DNA of 7,155 nt, from NCBI GenBank assembly GCA_049700315.1, contig JBNAVN010000086.1, positions 1-7,155 of the forward strand, written 5' to 3'. This document shows positions 1 to 5,612 of this stretch, one piece after another. The position numbers and the translations under genes were made by a program. Positions within the stretch are counted from its first letter, which is position 1, and each line of letters starts with the position of its first letter. The notes beneath the pieces are model-generated. The model saw only the letters and a list, made by a program, of their open reading frames with translations, was not told the DNA's origin and ran no database searches. The DNA is from JAOAFX01 sp049700315 (GTDB lineage Bacteria; Hydrothermota; Tepidihabitantia; SM23-42; JAOAFX01).

Positions 1-384
1 ACTAAATGTTATTGTTTTTGGATTACTGTTATTGATGGTTTTCAAGATTTTCTCTGGTTTCTTAAACGAAATACTCCTGTTCTTGTTTCGTAGCAAGGCG
101 ATAATAAAGGTTCAGTTAAAACTCTTTGCCCACATTGAGGATTTAAGTGTTGCATTCCATAATGAAAAGACCTTATAATAACCCATAGGTTATACAATGT
201 CACCACTACTGATAAAATTGTTTATCTTGAAGACGCTGCACTCATAGGTATCGGTAAACACGATGTTTTGTATCAGTCAAATCTTGAGTATTGGAATTTG
301 TTTAACAGATAAATTAAGGCTATTTAGTTAATGTCTGAGAAAAAACTGCATTAATGATAATAACCATTCGGAATTTGGGCTGTG
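1..384. other. Gene-poor stretch with weak remnants of reading frames
   Basis: No convincing gene is seen here. On the plus strand one frame is open from base 2 to a TAA at 176-178 (about 58 codons, entering from outside the window). It would encode a very hydrophobic stretch followed by a basic tail, so it could be the C-terminal end of a small membrane protein. Another plus frame, starting at base 1, reads protein-like (for example a Cys-Pro-His stretch near 129-135) but is broken by stops at 91, 136, 160 and 163 before staying open to 310. That pattern could be a decayed gene or chance. I recognise neither. I see no strong rho-independent terminator for the minus-strand gene that ends at 385. 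Confidence 0.3.
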
Positions 385-1527
385 TCATTCAGGCGTAATT
401 CTGACGATGAACTCCTGACCTGTCTTTGTGTATCGCAGAATTGTCAGTTTTTTAACAGGATTACCATAATCATCAAAAGTAATTTCGCCGGATACTCCCT
501 TGAAATCCCTTGTTCTCTGCAGTGCTTCTTTCACCTTTATTGGATTATCAGAATTTGCGTTTTTTATTGCCTCAAGCAATAAACAGGTTGCATCATAACC
601 AAGTGTTGCCAGGGCATCCGGACTTGAGCCATATTTTGCAAGGTATTTCTTAACCCATTCCTGCACTTCAGGTCTCGGGTCATCTGGAGAATAGTGATTT
701 GTGAAATAGCCACCCGCAATTGCATCACCAGCAATCTTCAGCATCTCTGGCGAATCCCAGCCATCTCCACCCATAAGAATTGATTTTACTCCCAGCTGTC
801 TTGCCTGTTTTGCGATCAGACCGACTTTGTTGTAATAATCTGGAATGTAGAGTATATCAGGATTTGCCTGTTTAACCTTTGTCAGTAAAGCAGAAAAATC
901 TGTATCATCTTTTTGATATGATTCATAAACCAATACCTGTCCACCACCCTGGGTAAAATTATCACGATAAAATTCCGCAAGCCCCTTCACATAATCATTT
1001 CCCACATCATAAAGAATTGCGGTCGTCTTTGCCTTTAGATTTTCAAGGGCAAATTTTGCTGCGACCCTTCCCTGAAACGGGTCTATAAAACACGCTCTGA
1101 ATATGAAATCTTTGCGTGAACCATCATCCCTGATTGTCACTTTTGGATTGGTTGAAGTCGGAGTAATCATAACAATACTTGCATCCTGACACACCTGTGC
1201 TAATGGTATTGAACATTTTGAAGAAACTGAACCAATTATCAATTTTACACCATCCTGATTGATCAGTTTGCTTCCGGCATTTTGCGCCTCAGTGGGATCA
1301 TTCTTGTCATCCTGAATAAAGGTTTTTATCTGTTTGCCATTTATTCCACCCTGGGCATTCACTTCTTCAATTGCCAGCAAATAACCATTTTTTGTTGACT
1401 CACCAAAGGTCTTCACATCCCCGGTTAAAGGTGCTACAAGACCGATTTTTATCACATTCTCCTGTGGTCCACAGGATAAAACTAACACACCAAGCAAAAT
1501 CAACCATATTCTCTTGAGAGTAGGCAT
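385..1527 (-). CDS. ABC transporter substrate-binding lipoprotein, branched-chain amino acid (LivJ) type
   Basis: This is a 380-residue extracytoplasmic receptor of the type I periplasmic-binding-protein fold (Peripla_BP_6 / LivJ family) that would capture a small amphipathic ligand, typically an amino acid, for an ABC importer. Residues 1-18 are a lipoprotein signal peptide with basic residues (K5, R6), a hydrophobic core and a lipobox ending VLSC, so Cys19 should be lipidated and membrane anchored. The family N-terminal signature follows: LTGDVKTFGESTKNG at 34-48 and the EEVNAQGGINGKQI region at 54-67. Typical ligand-loop segments are GSVSS (99-103) and TPTSTNP (122-128). The length is normal. 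The ATG is preceded by AGGGAGG at a 5-base gap. It is the last gene of the minus cluster, 95 bp after fumarase beta. No permease or ATPase gene is in view, so it may be an orphan receptor; the ligand cannot be read from sequence. Confidence 0.9.
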   Translation of the reverse strand: MPTLKRIWLILLGVLVLSCGPQENVIKIGLVAPLTGDVKTFGESTKNGYLLAIEEVNAQGGINGKQIKTFIQDDKNDPTEAQNAGSKLINQDGVKLIIGSVSSKCSIPLAQVCQDASIVMITPTSTNPKVTIRDDGSRKDFIFRACFIDPFQGRVAAKFALENLKAKTTAILYDVGNDYVKGLAEFYRDNFTQGGGQVLVYESYQKDDTDFSALLTKVKQANPDILYIPDYYNKVGLIAKQARQLGVKSILMGGDGWDSPEMLKIAGDAIAGGYFTNHYSPDDPRPEVQEWVKKYLAKYGSSPDALATLGYDATCLLLEAIKNANSDNPIKVKEALQRTRDFKGVSGEITFDDYGNPVKKLTILRYTKTGQEFIVRITPE

Positions 1528-1552
1528 TATAACCTCCCTTCACCTACTTTTT

Positions 1553-1583
1553 ATCCGCCATCCGCCACGCAACTTGGCGGATG
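1553..1583. repeat. Inverted heptamer hairpin ATCCGCC in the gap after fumarase beta
   Basis: ATCCGCC occurs twice in tandem (1553-1559, 1560-1566) and its reverse complement GGCGGAT follows at 1576-1582. Together they give a perfect 9-bp stem (1559-1567 with 1575-1583) around a 7-base loop. CCGCC at 1555-1559 could alternatively pair with GGTGG at 1587-1591 using a G-U pair. The hairpin is GC-rich in an AT-rich setting and lies between fumarase beta and the substrate-binding protein. Neither strand shows a T tract after it, so it is not a standard intrinsic terminator. It could stabilise or attenuate the mRNA, or be a dispersed repeat. Confidence 0.7.
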
Positions 1584-1622
1584 CATGGTGGACTCTTCCT
1601 CATTCCAAACCCAACCCGACGA

Positions 1623-2180
1623 CTATTCTCTCCGGTATTTCTTCATACCTTCTTCATACAAGTCACCGCCGAATGCATCATTTGCGACTATCAGCGGAAA
1701 GTCTTCAACCTCAAGTTCCCTTATTGCCTCAGCGCCGAGTTCCTCATAGGCAACAATCTTCACGGATTTTATATTTTTCGCAATCAGTGCTGCTGCACCA
1801 CCGGTCGCTGCAAAATAGACTGCCTTGTATTTCTGCATTGCATCCCGCACTTCTTTTGACCGCACACCCTTACCTATCATTCCTTTCAAACCAATCTCTA
1901 ACATTTTCGGCGTATAAGGGTCGCATCTTCCTGAAGTTGTTGGACCTGCAGGTCCAATAACATAACCCGGTTTTGCTGGTGCTGGACCAGCATAATAGAC
2001 CACCTTTCCTTTTAGATCAATAGGCAGGGGTTCACCTTTTTCTGCAAGTTCAAAAAGCCTTTTGTGTGCTGCATCCCTTGCAGTATAAATTTTCCCGGTG
2101 ATTAAAACACTATCACCTATTTTCAATTTCAGTACATCCTCATCTGAAAGAGGAGTTTTCAATCTGATTGGTTCTGACAT
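1623..2180 (-). CDS. Fumarate hydratase class I, beta subunit (C-terminal domain type)
   Basis: This 185-residue protein matches the C-terminal half of class I [4Fe-4S] fumarases and L-tartrate dehydratases, encoded here as a separate subunit. With alpha it would catalyse fumarate + H2O to (S)-malate in the cytoplasm. Visible family motifs are ARDAAHKR at 34-41, the GPAGPTTSGR loop at 76-85 followed by DPYTP at 87-91, GMIGKGVRS at 100-108 (the GKG loop), the small-residue turn AATGGAAAL at 124-132, and YEELGAEAI at 145-153. The residue after GR in the GPTTSGR loop is Cys86, where family members I recall often have Met. Length and N-terminus (IRLKTPLSDEDV) fit a complete subunit. AAGGAGG precedes the ATG by 4 bases (TAAA). 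The alpha gene is upstream but is separated by 473 bp containing the four-helix-bundle gene. A tartrate dehydratase subunit is the main alternative. Confidence 0.93.
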   Translation of the reverse strand: MSEPIRLKTPLSDEDVLKLKIGDSVLITGKIYTARDAAHKRLFELAEKGEPLPIDLKGKVVYYAGPAPAKPGYVIGPAGPTTSGRCDPYTPKMLEIGLKGMIGKGVRSKEVRDAMQKYKAVYFAATGGAAALIAKNIKSVKIVAYEELGAEAIRELEVEDFPLIVANDAFGGDLYEEGMKKYRRE

Positions 2181-2214
2181 TTTACCTCCTTAAATTGAAC
2201 CATAATAACTCAAT

Positions 2215-2256
2215 AAGTAGGAAGTGAGAAGTTAAAACTAAAAAGTGAGAAGTAAA
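2215..2256. repeat. Six-unit 7-bp tandem array (AAGTNRR), left boundary
   Basis: Six consecutive heptamers read on the plus strand: AAGTAGG, AAGTGAG, AAGTTAA, AACTAAA, AAGTGAG, AAGTAAA. Only the fourth departs from the AAGT core. The fifth base varies freely and the last two are purines. The array lies just beyond the 3' end of the four-helix-bundle gene (stop codon 2265-2267) and upstream of fumarase beta. It is in inverted orientation to the array at 2620-2647. Confidence 0.85.
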
Positions 2257-2264
2257 AAAATTTA

Positions 2265-2624
2265 TCATTTTTTATCTGTCCTTGCCGTTTTTACTCCTTT
2301 TCCGAGTATGTTTCTGATTTCTTCTGATTCGCGTAGTAAGTATCTTATTTCCCCATTTGTCACAATCTTGGAATCATATAACAATCTTAACCAGTAGTTG
2401 CTTTCTTTTGCTTCCTTAAATGATGTATTTAGTTTATATACAAAGTCACTCCTACTAAATGCACCACACGCTTCCTCATAATTAGCATCTACAGATGTCC
2501 CAGACCTCAGCACCTGTCTTCCTATTTCCAACGCAACCCAGTTTTTAGGTAACAACTGCACAAATTTGACTATTCTCAATGCAAAGTCGTATAATCGCTT
2601 CCTCAATTCTCTATTATTTTTCAC
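2265..2624 (-). CDS. Four-helix bundle protein, S23 / 23S rRNA intervening-sequence family
   Basis: This is a 119-residue protein of the S23/IVS four-helix-bundle family (TIGR02436 type), related in fold to the Avd accessory protein of diversity-generating retroelements. The diagnostic block is visible: LYDFALRIV at 11-19, QVLRSGTSVDANYEEA at 37-52, SRSDFVYKL at 57-65 and KEAKESNYWLRLL at 70-82. The tail ends in a basic stretch. There is no signal peptide or membrane segment. The molecular role of the free-standing proteins is not established; nucleic-acid binding is plausible. The start is GTG at 2624-2622, inside the last AAGTGAA unit of the flanking array, with no good Shine-Dalgarno beyond the G-rich repeat itself. 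TTG at codon 7 is an alternative. It splits the fumarase alpha and beta genes and has no evident metabolic link to them. Confidence 0.85.
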   Translation of the reverse strand: MKNNRELRKRLYDFALRIVKFVQLLPKNWVALEIGRQVLRSGTSVDANYEEACGAFSRSDFVYKLNTSFKEAKESNYWLRLLYDSKIVTNGEIRYLLRESEEIRNILGKGVKTARTDKK

Positions 2625-2647
2625 TTCCCACTTCTTACTTCCAACTT
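2620..2647. repeat. Four-unit 7-bp tandem array (AAGTNRR), right boundary
   Basis: Read on the minus strand from 2647 to 2620 the units are AAGTTGG, AAGTAAG, AAGTGGG, AAGTGAA. All four keep the AAGT core. This array is inverted relative to 2215-2256. It begins 6 bp after the fumarase alpha stop codon and its last unit contains the GTG start of the four-helix-bundle gene. Confidence 0.85.
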
Positions 2648-2653
2648 ATATGC

Positions 2654-3493
2654 TTAAATAATTGCACTCTTGTGTCTTGCTGCATGACAGTTTATATTGA
2701 TTGCAGTAGGGAAAGAAGCGATATGTCTGGGATAGACTTCAACAAAGACATCAAGACAGGTAATCCTTCCACCAAGTCCCATTGGACCAACTCCGGTCTT
2801 ATTGATTTTTTCCAGCAATTCTCTTTCCACATCTGCATAAAATGGATCAGGATGCCTTTCACCAATGTTTCGCAAAAGTGCCTTTTTTGCAAGATATGCA
2901 ACATATTCAAAATTGCCACCGATACCGATACCCACAACAATTGGCGGGCAGGGATTTGAACTTGCCTGTATAACCCAATCAACAACAAATTTTTTAACCC
3001 CTTCAATACCCGCGGCAGGCGTCATCATTTTGACCGTACTCATATTCTCACTGCCACCACCCTTGGGTGCAACTGTAATTTTTATCTTGTCTCCAGAGAC
3101 AATTGTCGTATGGATTATTGGCGGAGTGTTGTCATTTGTATTTTTGCCTTTTATCGGATCAGAAAGAATTGACTTCCGTAGATAACCTTCAGTATAACCT
3201 TTTGCAACACCTTCACTGATTGCCTGATTAATATCTCCCTTTACCCGGACATCAGCGCCATGCTCAAGAAATATTACAGCAAATCCTGTGTCCTGACAAA
3301 TTGGGATTTGCTCATTACGGGCAATATCGGCATTTGTTAATAATTGTCTGAAAATATCCTTACCAACCGGTGATTCTTCTTTCTCCAGCCCATTTTTTAA
3401 GGCACTGTATACATCTTCGCCTAAAAAATAATTAGCCTCTTTACACAATCGTGCAACTGTTTCTACGATTGTATTATATTCAACCTCTCTCAT
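2654..3493 (-). CDS. Fumarate hydratase class I, alpha subunit (N-terminal domain type, [4Fe-4S])
   Basis: This 279-residue subunit carries the iron-sulfur cluster of class I fumarase, for cytoplasmic fumarate/malate interconversion in a full or partial TCA cycle or a reductive succinate branch. Three cysteines fit the known cluster ligands of the family: Cys66 in PICQDTG, Cys182 in NPCPP and Cys269 in NCHAARHK. Other conserved segments are APKGGGSENMS at 142-152, VVGIGIGGNFE at 186-196 and GPMGLGG at 236-242. The length is typical for separate alpha subunits. AAGGGGGT precedes the ATG by 3 bases, and the gene starts 14 bp after the MBL-fold hydrolase stop, so the two are probably cotranscribed. 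The beta subunit gene follows only after the four-helix-bundle insertion. Tartrate dehydratase alpha is the alternative; fumarase is more likely given the pairing. The cluster should be oxygen sensitive, which fits an anaerobe. Confidence 0.94.
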   Translation of the reverse strand: MREVEYNTIVETVARLCKEANYFLGEDVYSALKNGLEKEESPVGKDIFRQLLTNADIARNEQIPICQDTGFAVIFLEHGADVRVKGDINQAISEGVAKGYTEGYLRKSILSDPIKGKNTNDNTPPIIHTTIVSGDKIKITVAPKGGGSENMSTVKMMTPAAGIEGVKKFVVDWVIQASSNPCPPIVVGIGIGGNFEYVAYLAKKALLRNIGERHPDPFYADVERELLEKINKTGVGPMGLGGRITCLDVFVEVYPRHIASFPTAININCHAARHKSAII

Positions 3494-3507
3494 TTTACCC
3501 CCTTAGG

Positions 3508-4155
3508 CTATTTTGTTGGTGTTAGTAAATAAATCGTTGTCTTTCCAGGAAGTTCTTCTTTTTTTATCTCCAATTCACCATCAACCGCCTTTATTTCTTT
3601 GCTTTTAGTAAACTCTTCTACCGGTGCAATCGGGAAATCGCACTTTGAAGTCTTGAAATGCATTGGTATAACCACGCTGGGTTTCAGAAGACCTATTATT
3701 TCCTGTGCTTCCTTTGAATCAATTGTAAAATAACCACCCACCGGGATCAAGAGAATATCCACTTTGCCAATCTTATCAGCATCGGATTTGCTTAAGATAT
3801 GTCCGAGGTCACCAAGATGAACAACATTTATTCCATCAATTTCCATATTGAAGATAATATCCTTGCCCCTTTCTTTGCCTGCGCTCTTATCGTGATAAAC
3901 CTCATATCCGGAAATACTTATGCCTTTAACCTCTTTCTTGCCAGATTCACGAACAAACACTGGATTACCCATTATCTTTGTCTCATTGTGGTCATCATGC
4001 TCGTGAGAAATTGTTACAATATCTGCCTGTTCTGTGATTGGATTGTATTTTATACCTCCACCATAACAACCAGGTTTATACGGATCAGTTATTATCTTCA
4101 ATCCTTTGTCAGAAGTGATTAGAAATGCTGCATGCCCTAAAAATTTTATTTTCAT
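3508..4155 (-). CDS. MBL-fold metal-dependent hydrolase (UPF0173 / Lactamase_B_3-like)
   Basis: This cytoplasmic metallo-beta-lactamase-fold protein of 215 residues begins MKIKFLGHAAF, the usual opening of this group. The metal motif HEHDDH lies at 51-56 (H51, H53, D55, H56), with further likely ligands at H113 and D116 in VVHLGDLGH and at H166 in VIPMHFKT. D24-P25 in the IITDPY strand is also typical. There is no signal peptide or extra domain. The substrate is unknown; family members are annotated only as metal-dependent hydrolases, and I do not assign a reaction. ATG at 4155 is preferred over GTG at 4161 because AAAGGGG (4167-4161) sits 5 bases before the ATG and overlaps the GTG. It is the first gene of the minus cluster, 14 bp upstream of fumarase alpha, with no obvious functional link to it. 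Confidence 0.87.
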   Translation of the reverse strand: MKIKFLGHAAFLITSDKGLKIITDPYKPGCYGGGIKYNPITEQADIVTISHEHDDHNETKIMGNPVFVRESGKKEVKGISISGYEVYHDKSAGKERGKDIIFNMEIDGINVVHLGDLGHILSKSDADKIGKVDILLIPVGGYFTIDSKEAQEIIGLLKPSVVIPMHFKTSKCDFPIAPVEEFTKSKEIKAVDGELEIKKEELPGKTTIYLLTPTK

Positions 4156-4160
4156 AAGCA

Positions 4161-4167
4161 CCCCTTT
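4161..4167 (-). promoter_or_regulatory. Ribosome binding site that fixes the MBL hydrolase start
   Basis: AAAGGGG on the minus strand lies 5 bases upstream of ATG 4155-4153. The in-frame GTG at 4161-4159 overlaps its last G and would have no site of its own, so translation most likely starts at the ATG. Confidence 0.7.
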
Positions 4168-4176
4168 GTACTTCCA

Positions 4177-4204
4177 ATTATATAATAATTGCAGAAAAAA
4201 TCAA
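4177..4204 (-). promoter_or_regulatory. Sigma70-like promoter for the minus-strand cluster
   Basis: On the minus strand TTGATT (4204-4199) is followed after 16 bases by a perfect TATAAT (4182-4177). Transcription would start near 4170 and leave a leader of roughly 15 bases that still includes the AAAGGGG ribosome site. It is the best candidate for the start of the hydrolase-fumarase-receptor transcript. Confidence 0.5.
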
Positions 4205-4258
4205 GTCTAATCTGGCAAAGCACCTTGATGGTTTTACAACCGTAAGAATATCTGCATC

Positions 4259-4286
4259 TTGACATTATGTGATTTATGGCTATTCT
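4259..4286 (+). promoter_or_regulatory. Sigma70-like promoter for the plus-strand cluster
   Basis: A perfect TTGACA (4259-4264) is followed after 16 bases by TATTCT (4281-4286). The leader to the NifU-like start would be about 100 bases. A weaker alternative nearer the gene is TTGGTC (4320-4325) with TAATAT (4344-4349) at an 18-base gap. I see no convincing operator palindrome in the divergent gap. Confidence 0.4.
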
Positions 4287-4395
4287 TAAAATAAGTAAGG
4301 AATAAACATTAATGCCATATTGGTCATCTAAACTTTTAGGAACTAATATTTTTTTTGTAATGTGTATTTAGAACTTAACCTTAAAGGGGGTATGA

Positions 4396-4620
4396 ATGAA
4401 AGAAAAGGTTGAAAAAATCCTTGCAGAGATCAGGCCAAATCTGCAAATGGACGGTGGTGATGTGGAACTGGTTGAAGTCAGCAATGAAGGCATAGTCAAA
4501 GTTAGATTGACTGGTGCCTGCGGTGGTTGTCCAATGAGCATGCTCACCCTGAAAATGGCAATTGAAAAACGATTAAAAGATGCAATACCAGAAGTGAAGG
4601 CAGTTGAACAGGTATTTTAG
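4396..4620 (+). CDS. NifU C-terminal-domain Fe-S cluster scaffold protein
   Basis: This 74-residue protein consists only of the NifU C-terminal (Nfu) domain, which binds or transfers a [4Fe-4S] cluster to apoproteins. The family pattern is clear: IRPNLQMDGGDVELVEV at 12-28, then TGACGGCPMSMLTLK at 39-53, with the cluster-binding pair Cys42 and Cys45 in a CxxC arrangement. There is a short C-terminal helix and an EVKAVEQVF ending typical of minimal Nfu proteins. AAAGGGGG at 4383-4390 lies 5 bases before ATG 4396; the ATG at 4392 is out of frame and stops within seven codons. It heads the plus cluster with thioredoxin, flavin reductase and flavodiiron protein, which suggests a role in Fe-S maintenance during oxidative stress. 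Cys-rich client proteins could include the fumarase encoded divergently, but that is inference. Confidence 0.93.
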   Translation: MKEKVEKILAEIRPNLQMDGGDVELVEVSNEGIVKVRLTGACGGCPMSMLTLKMAIEKRLKDAIPEVKAVEQVF

Positions 4621-4632
4621 ATTGGCTGGGTT

Positions 4633-4696
4633 GTTAAATGGTAATTGGTTAAACAAAATTTTCCTAATTTAATCTTTTAACCAATTGTCATTTAAC
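4633..4696. repeat. Long AT-rich inverted repeat between the NifU-like and thioredoxin genes
   Basis: Two 21-base arms (4633-4653 and 4676-4696) surround a 22-base loop. They differ at two adjacent positions, and in RNA both become G-U pairs, so the stem stays fully paired. The left arm contains adjacent heptamers TAAATGG and TAATTGG (4635-4648). The right arm ends 6 bases before the AGGAGG of thioredoxin. There is no U tract after it, so it is unlikely to be a simple terminator. It could be an mRNA processing or stability structure, or a dispersed repeat. Confidence 0.8.
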
Positions 4697-4702
4697 CAAT
4701 AC

Positions 4703-4708
4703 AGGAGG
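4703..4708 (+). promoter_or_regulatory. Ribosome binding site selecting a GTG start for thioredoxin
   Basis: AGGAGG lies 4 bases before GTG 4713-4715. The overlapping ATG at 4711 is in another frame and reaches TAA after three codons, so the GTG is the only start compatible with the thioredoxin N-terminus. Confidence 0.65.
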
Positions 4709-4712
4709 TAAT

Positions 4713-5033
4713 GTGGGTGTAAAACATATAACCGATGATACTTTTGACCAGGAAGTCAAAAAATCTGAATTGCCGGTCCTGATTGATTTCTGGGCACCAT
4801 GGTGTGGACCCTGCAGAATGATTGCACCGGTTATTGATGAGATTGCAGATGAATATGAGGGAAAAATAAAAGTTGCCAAGATAAATGTTGATGATAATCC
4901 AAAAAAGACTGCAGAATACAATATTTTGTCCATACCTAATATTAAAATATTCAAAAATGGGAAGGTTGTGGGAGAATTTGTTGGAGTAGTTCCCAAAAAA
5001 GAAATTACCGATAAACTGGAAGAAATCTTATGA
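4713..5033 (+). CDS. trxA: Thioredoxin
   Basis: This is a complete 106-residue cytoplasmic thioredoxin that reduces protein disulfides using the active-site pair Cys31/Cys34 in WCGPCR (30-35). The buried acidic residue is Asp25 in LIDFWAPW and the cis-proline is Pro75 in SIPN, where Thr more often follows the proline. The FKNGKVVGEFVG hairpin and the closing helix KEITDKLEEIL complete the fold. There is no signal peptide or extra domain. The start is GTG at 4713, served by AGGAGG. The stop overlaps the flavin reductase start as ATGA (5030-5033), which implies translational coupling. No thioredoxin reductase is in view. Its place beside a flavin reductase and flavodiiron protein suggests a redox-defence unit; whether it reduces these partners cannot be told from sequence. 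Confidence 0.95.
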   Translation: MGVKHITDDTFDQEVKKSELPVLIDFWAPWCGPCRMIAPVIDEIADEYEGKIKVAKINVDDNPKKTAEYNILSIPNIKIFKNGKVVGEFVGVVPKKEITDKLEEIL

Positions 5034-5542
5034 ATATAAAAACACTGCACAAGGTTTCTTATGGTATTTACATAGTGAGTTCAAAAAAGGGCGATAAAAT
5101 AAATGGACAGATTACAAACACCGTTTTTCAGATAACTGCTGAGCCACCTCAAATTGGAGTTTCAATAAACAATCAAAATCTCACCAATGAATACATTAAA
5201 GAGAGTAAGGTTTTTTCTGTAGCAATACTTAAAAAAGATACACCTCCTAAATTCATCGGTCAATTCGGATTCAAATCAGGTCGTGAAATAGATAAATTCA
5301 AGGGTGTCAATTATAAGTCAGGAAAAACAGGTGCACCCCTGATACTTGATAATACAATTGGCTACATAGAATGTGAAGTTATTAGTTCAATTGATTGCGG
5401 AACTCATACCCTATTCATTGGTAAGGTTGTGGATGCTGAAGTAATCAATGAAAATGTTGAACCTCTAACTTATGATTATTACCACAAAGAATTGAAACTA
5501 AAAGTTCCAAAAACAGCAACAACCTATATTGAAGAAAAGTAA
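5030..5542 (+). CDS. Flavin reductase-like FMN-binding protein (Hrb/flavoredoxin type, no rubredoxin domain)
   Basis: This 170-residue protein belongs to the flavin reductase-like FMN-binding family (PF01613 type), which passes electrons from NAD(P)H or other donors through bound FMN. Visible landmarks are the N-terminal VSYGIYIVSSKKGDKINGQI (9-28), TNTVFQITAEPPQIGVSINN (29-48), the FIGQFGFKSGREIDKF segment in the middle, and a THTLFIGKVVDAEV strand near the C-terminus. The ending PLTYDYYHKELKLKVPKTAT resembles the linker of the high-molecular-weight rubredoxin of Moorella, in which a rubredoxin domain follows. Here the protein stops six residues later and no rubredoxin is encoded in the gap. 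It overlaps thioredoxin by ATGA with only a weak GGAAG ribosome site, so it is probably translationally coupled. The flavodiiron gene follows after 70 bp. It is likely an electron donor or relay for that enzyme, inferred from context. Confidence 0.88.
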   Translation: MNIKTLHKVSYGIYIVSSKKGDKINGQITNTVFQITAEPPQIGVSINNQNLTNEYIKESKVFSVAILKKDTPPKFIGQFGFKSGREIDKFKGVNYKSGKTGAPLILDNTIGYIECEVISSIDCGTHTLFIGKVVDAEVINENVEPLTYDYYHKELKLKVPKTATTYIEEK

Positions 5543-5557
5543 TCTTTACCCAAAAAA

Positions 5558-5589
5558 TTTAGGCATTTAGGCGTTTTGGACTTTTAGAT
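5558..5589. repeat. Four-unit 8-bp tandem array before the flavodiiron gene
   Basis: The units TTTAGGCA, TTTAGGCG, TTTTGGAC and TTTTAGAT follow each other without gaps. They fill most of the spacer between flavin reductase and the flavodiiron protein and end 12 bases before its AAGGAGG site. The period is 8, unlike the 7-bp arrays around the four-helix-bundle gene. Confidence 0.6.
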
Positions 5590-5612
5590 ATTTTTCTTAG
5601 TAAGGAGGATAT

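Larger units (their letters stand above)
2213..2649. mobile_element. Putative small element: four-helix-bundle gene between inverted heptamer arrays
   Basis: The block consists of one small gene flanked by arrays of AAGTNRR units that point inward. Comparing the plus strand from 2213 with the minus strand from 2649, the outermost 21 positions match at 18. The three mismatches fall 7 bp apart, each on the variable fifth base of a unit. Cutting out 2215-2647 would leave 40 bp between the fumarase alpha stop and beta start, a normal intra-operon spacing. These facts suggest an insertion. The only possible target duplication is AT/AT, which is uninformative because it belongs to the palindrome. 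No transposase is encoded. S23/IVS proteins are known inside 23S rRNA intervening sequences bounded by inverted repeats, which is the closest precedent I know. Mobility is inferred. Confidence 0.5.

Noticed and set aside
2865..3185. Plus-strand open frame over fumarase alpha, and similar long opposite-strand frames over the other genes
   Set aside because: They are antisense to genes with clear family motifs and have no ribosome sites or recognisable domains.
4159..4161. GTG as start of the MBL hydrolase, giving two extra residues
   Set aside because: It overlaps the AAAGGGG ribosome site that serves the ATG at 4155, and the family begins MKIKFLGHA.
4307..4314. CATTAATG palindrome, also present at 349-356, as a shared operator
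   Set aside because: An 8-bp AT-rich palindrome is expected by chance and the second copy is not near a promoter.
4633..4696. Intrinsic terminator between the NifU-like and thioredoxin genes
   Set aside because: The stem is AT-rich and no T run follows; the sequence continues directly into a ribosome site.
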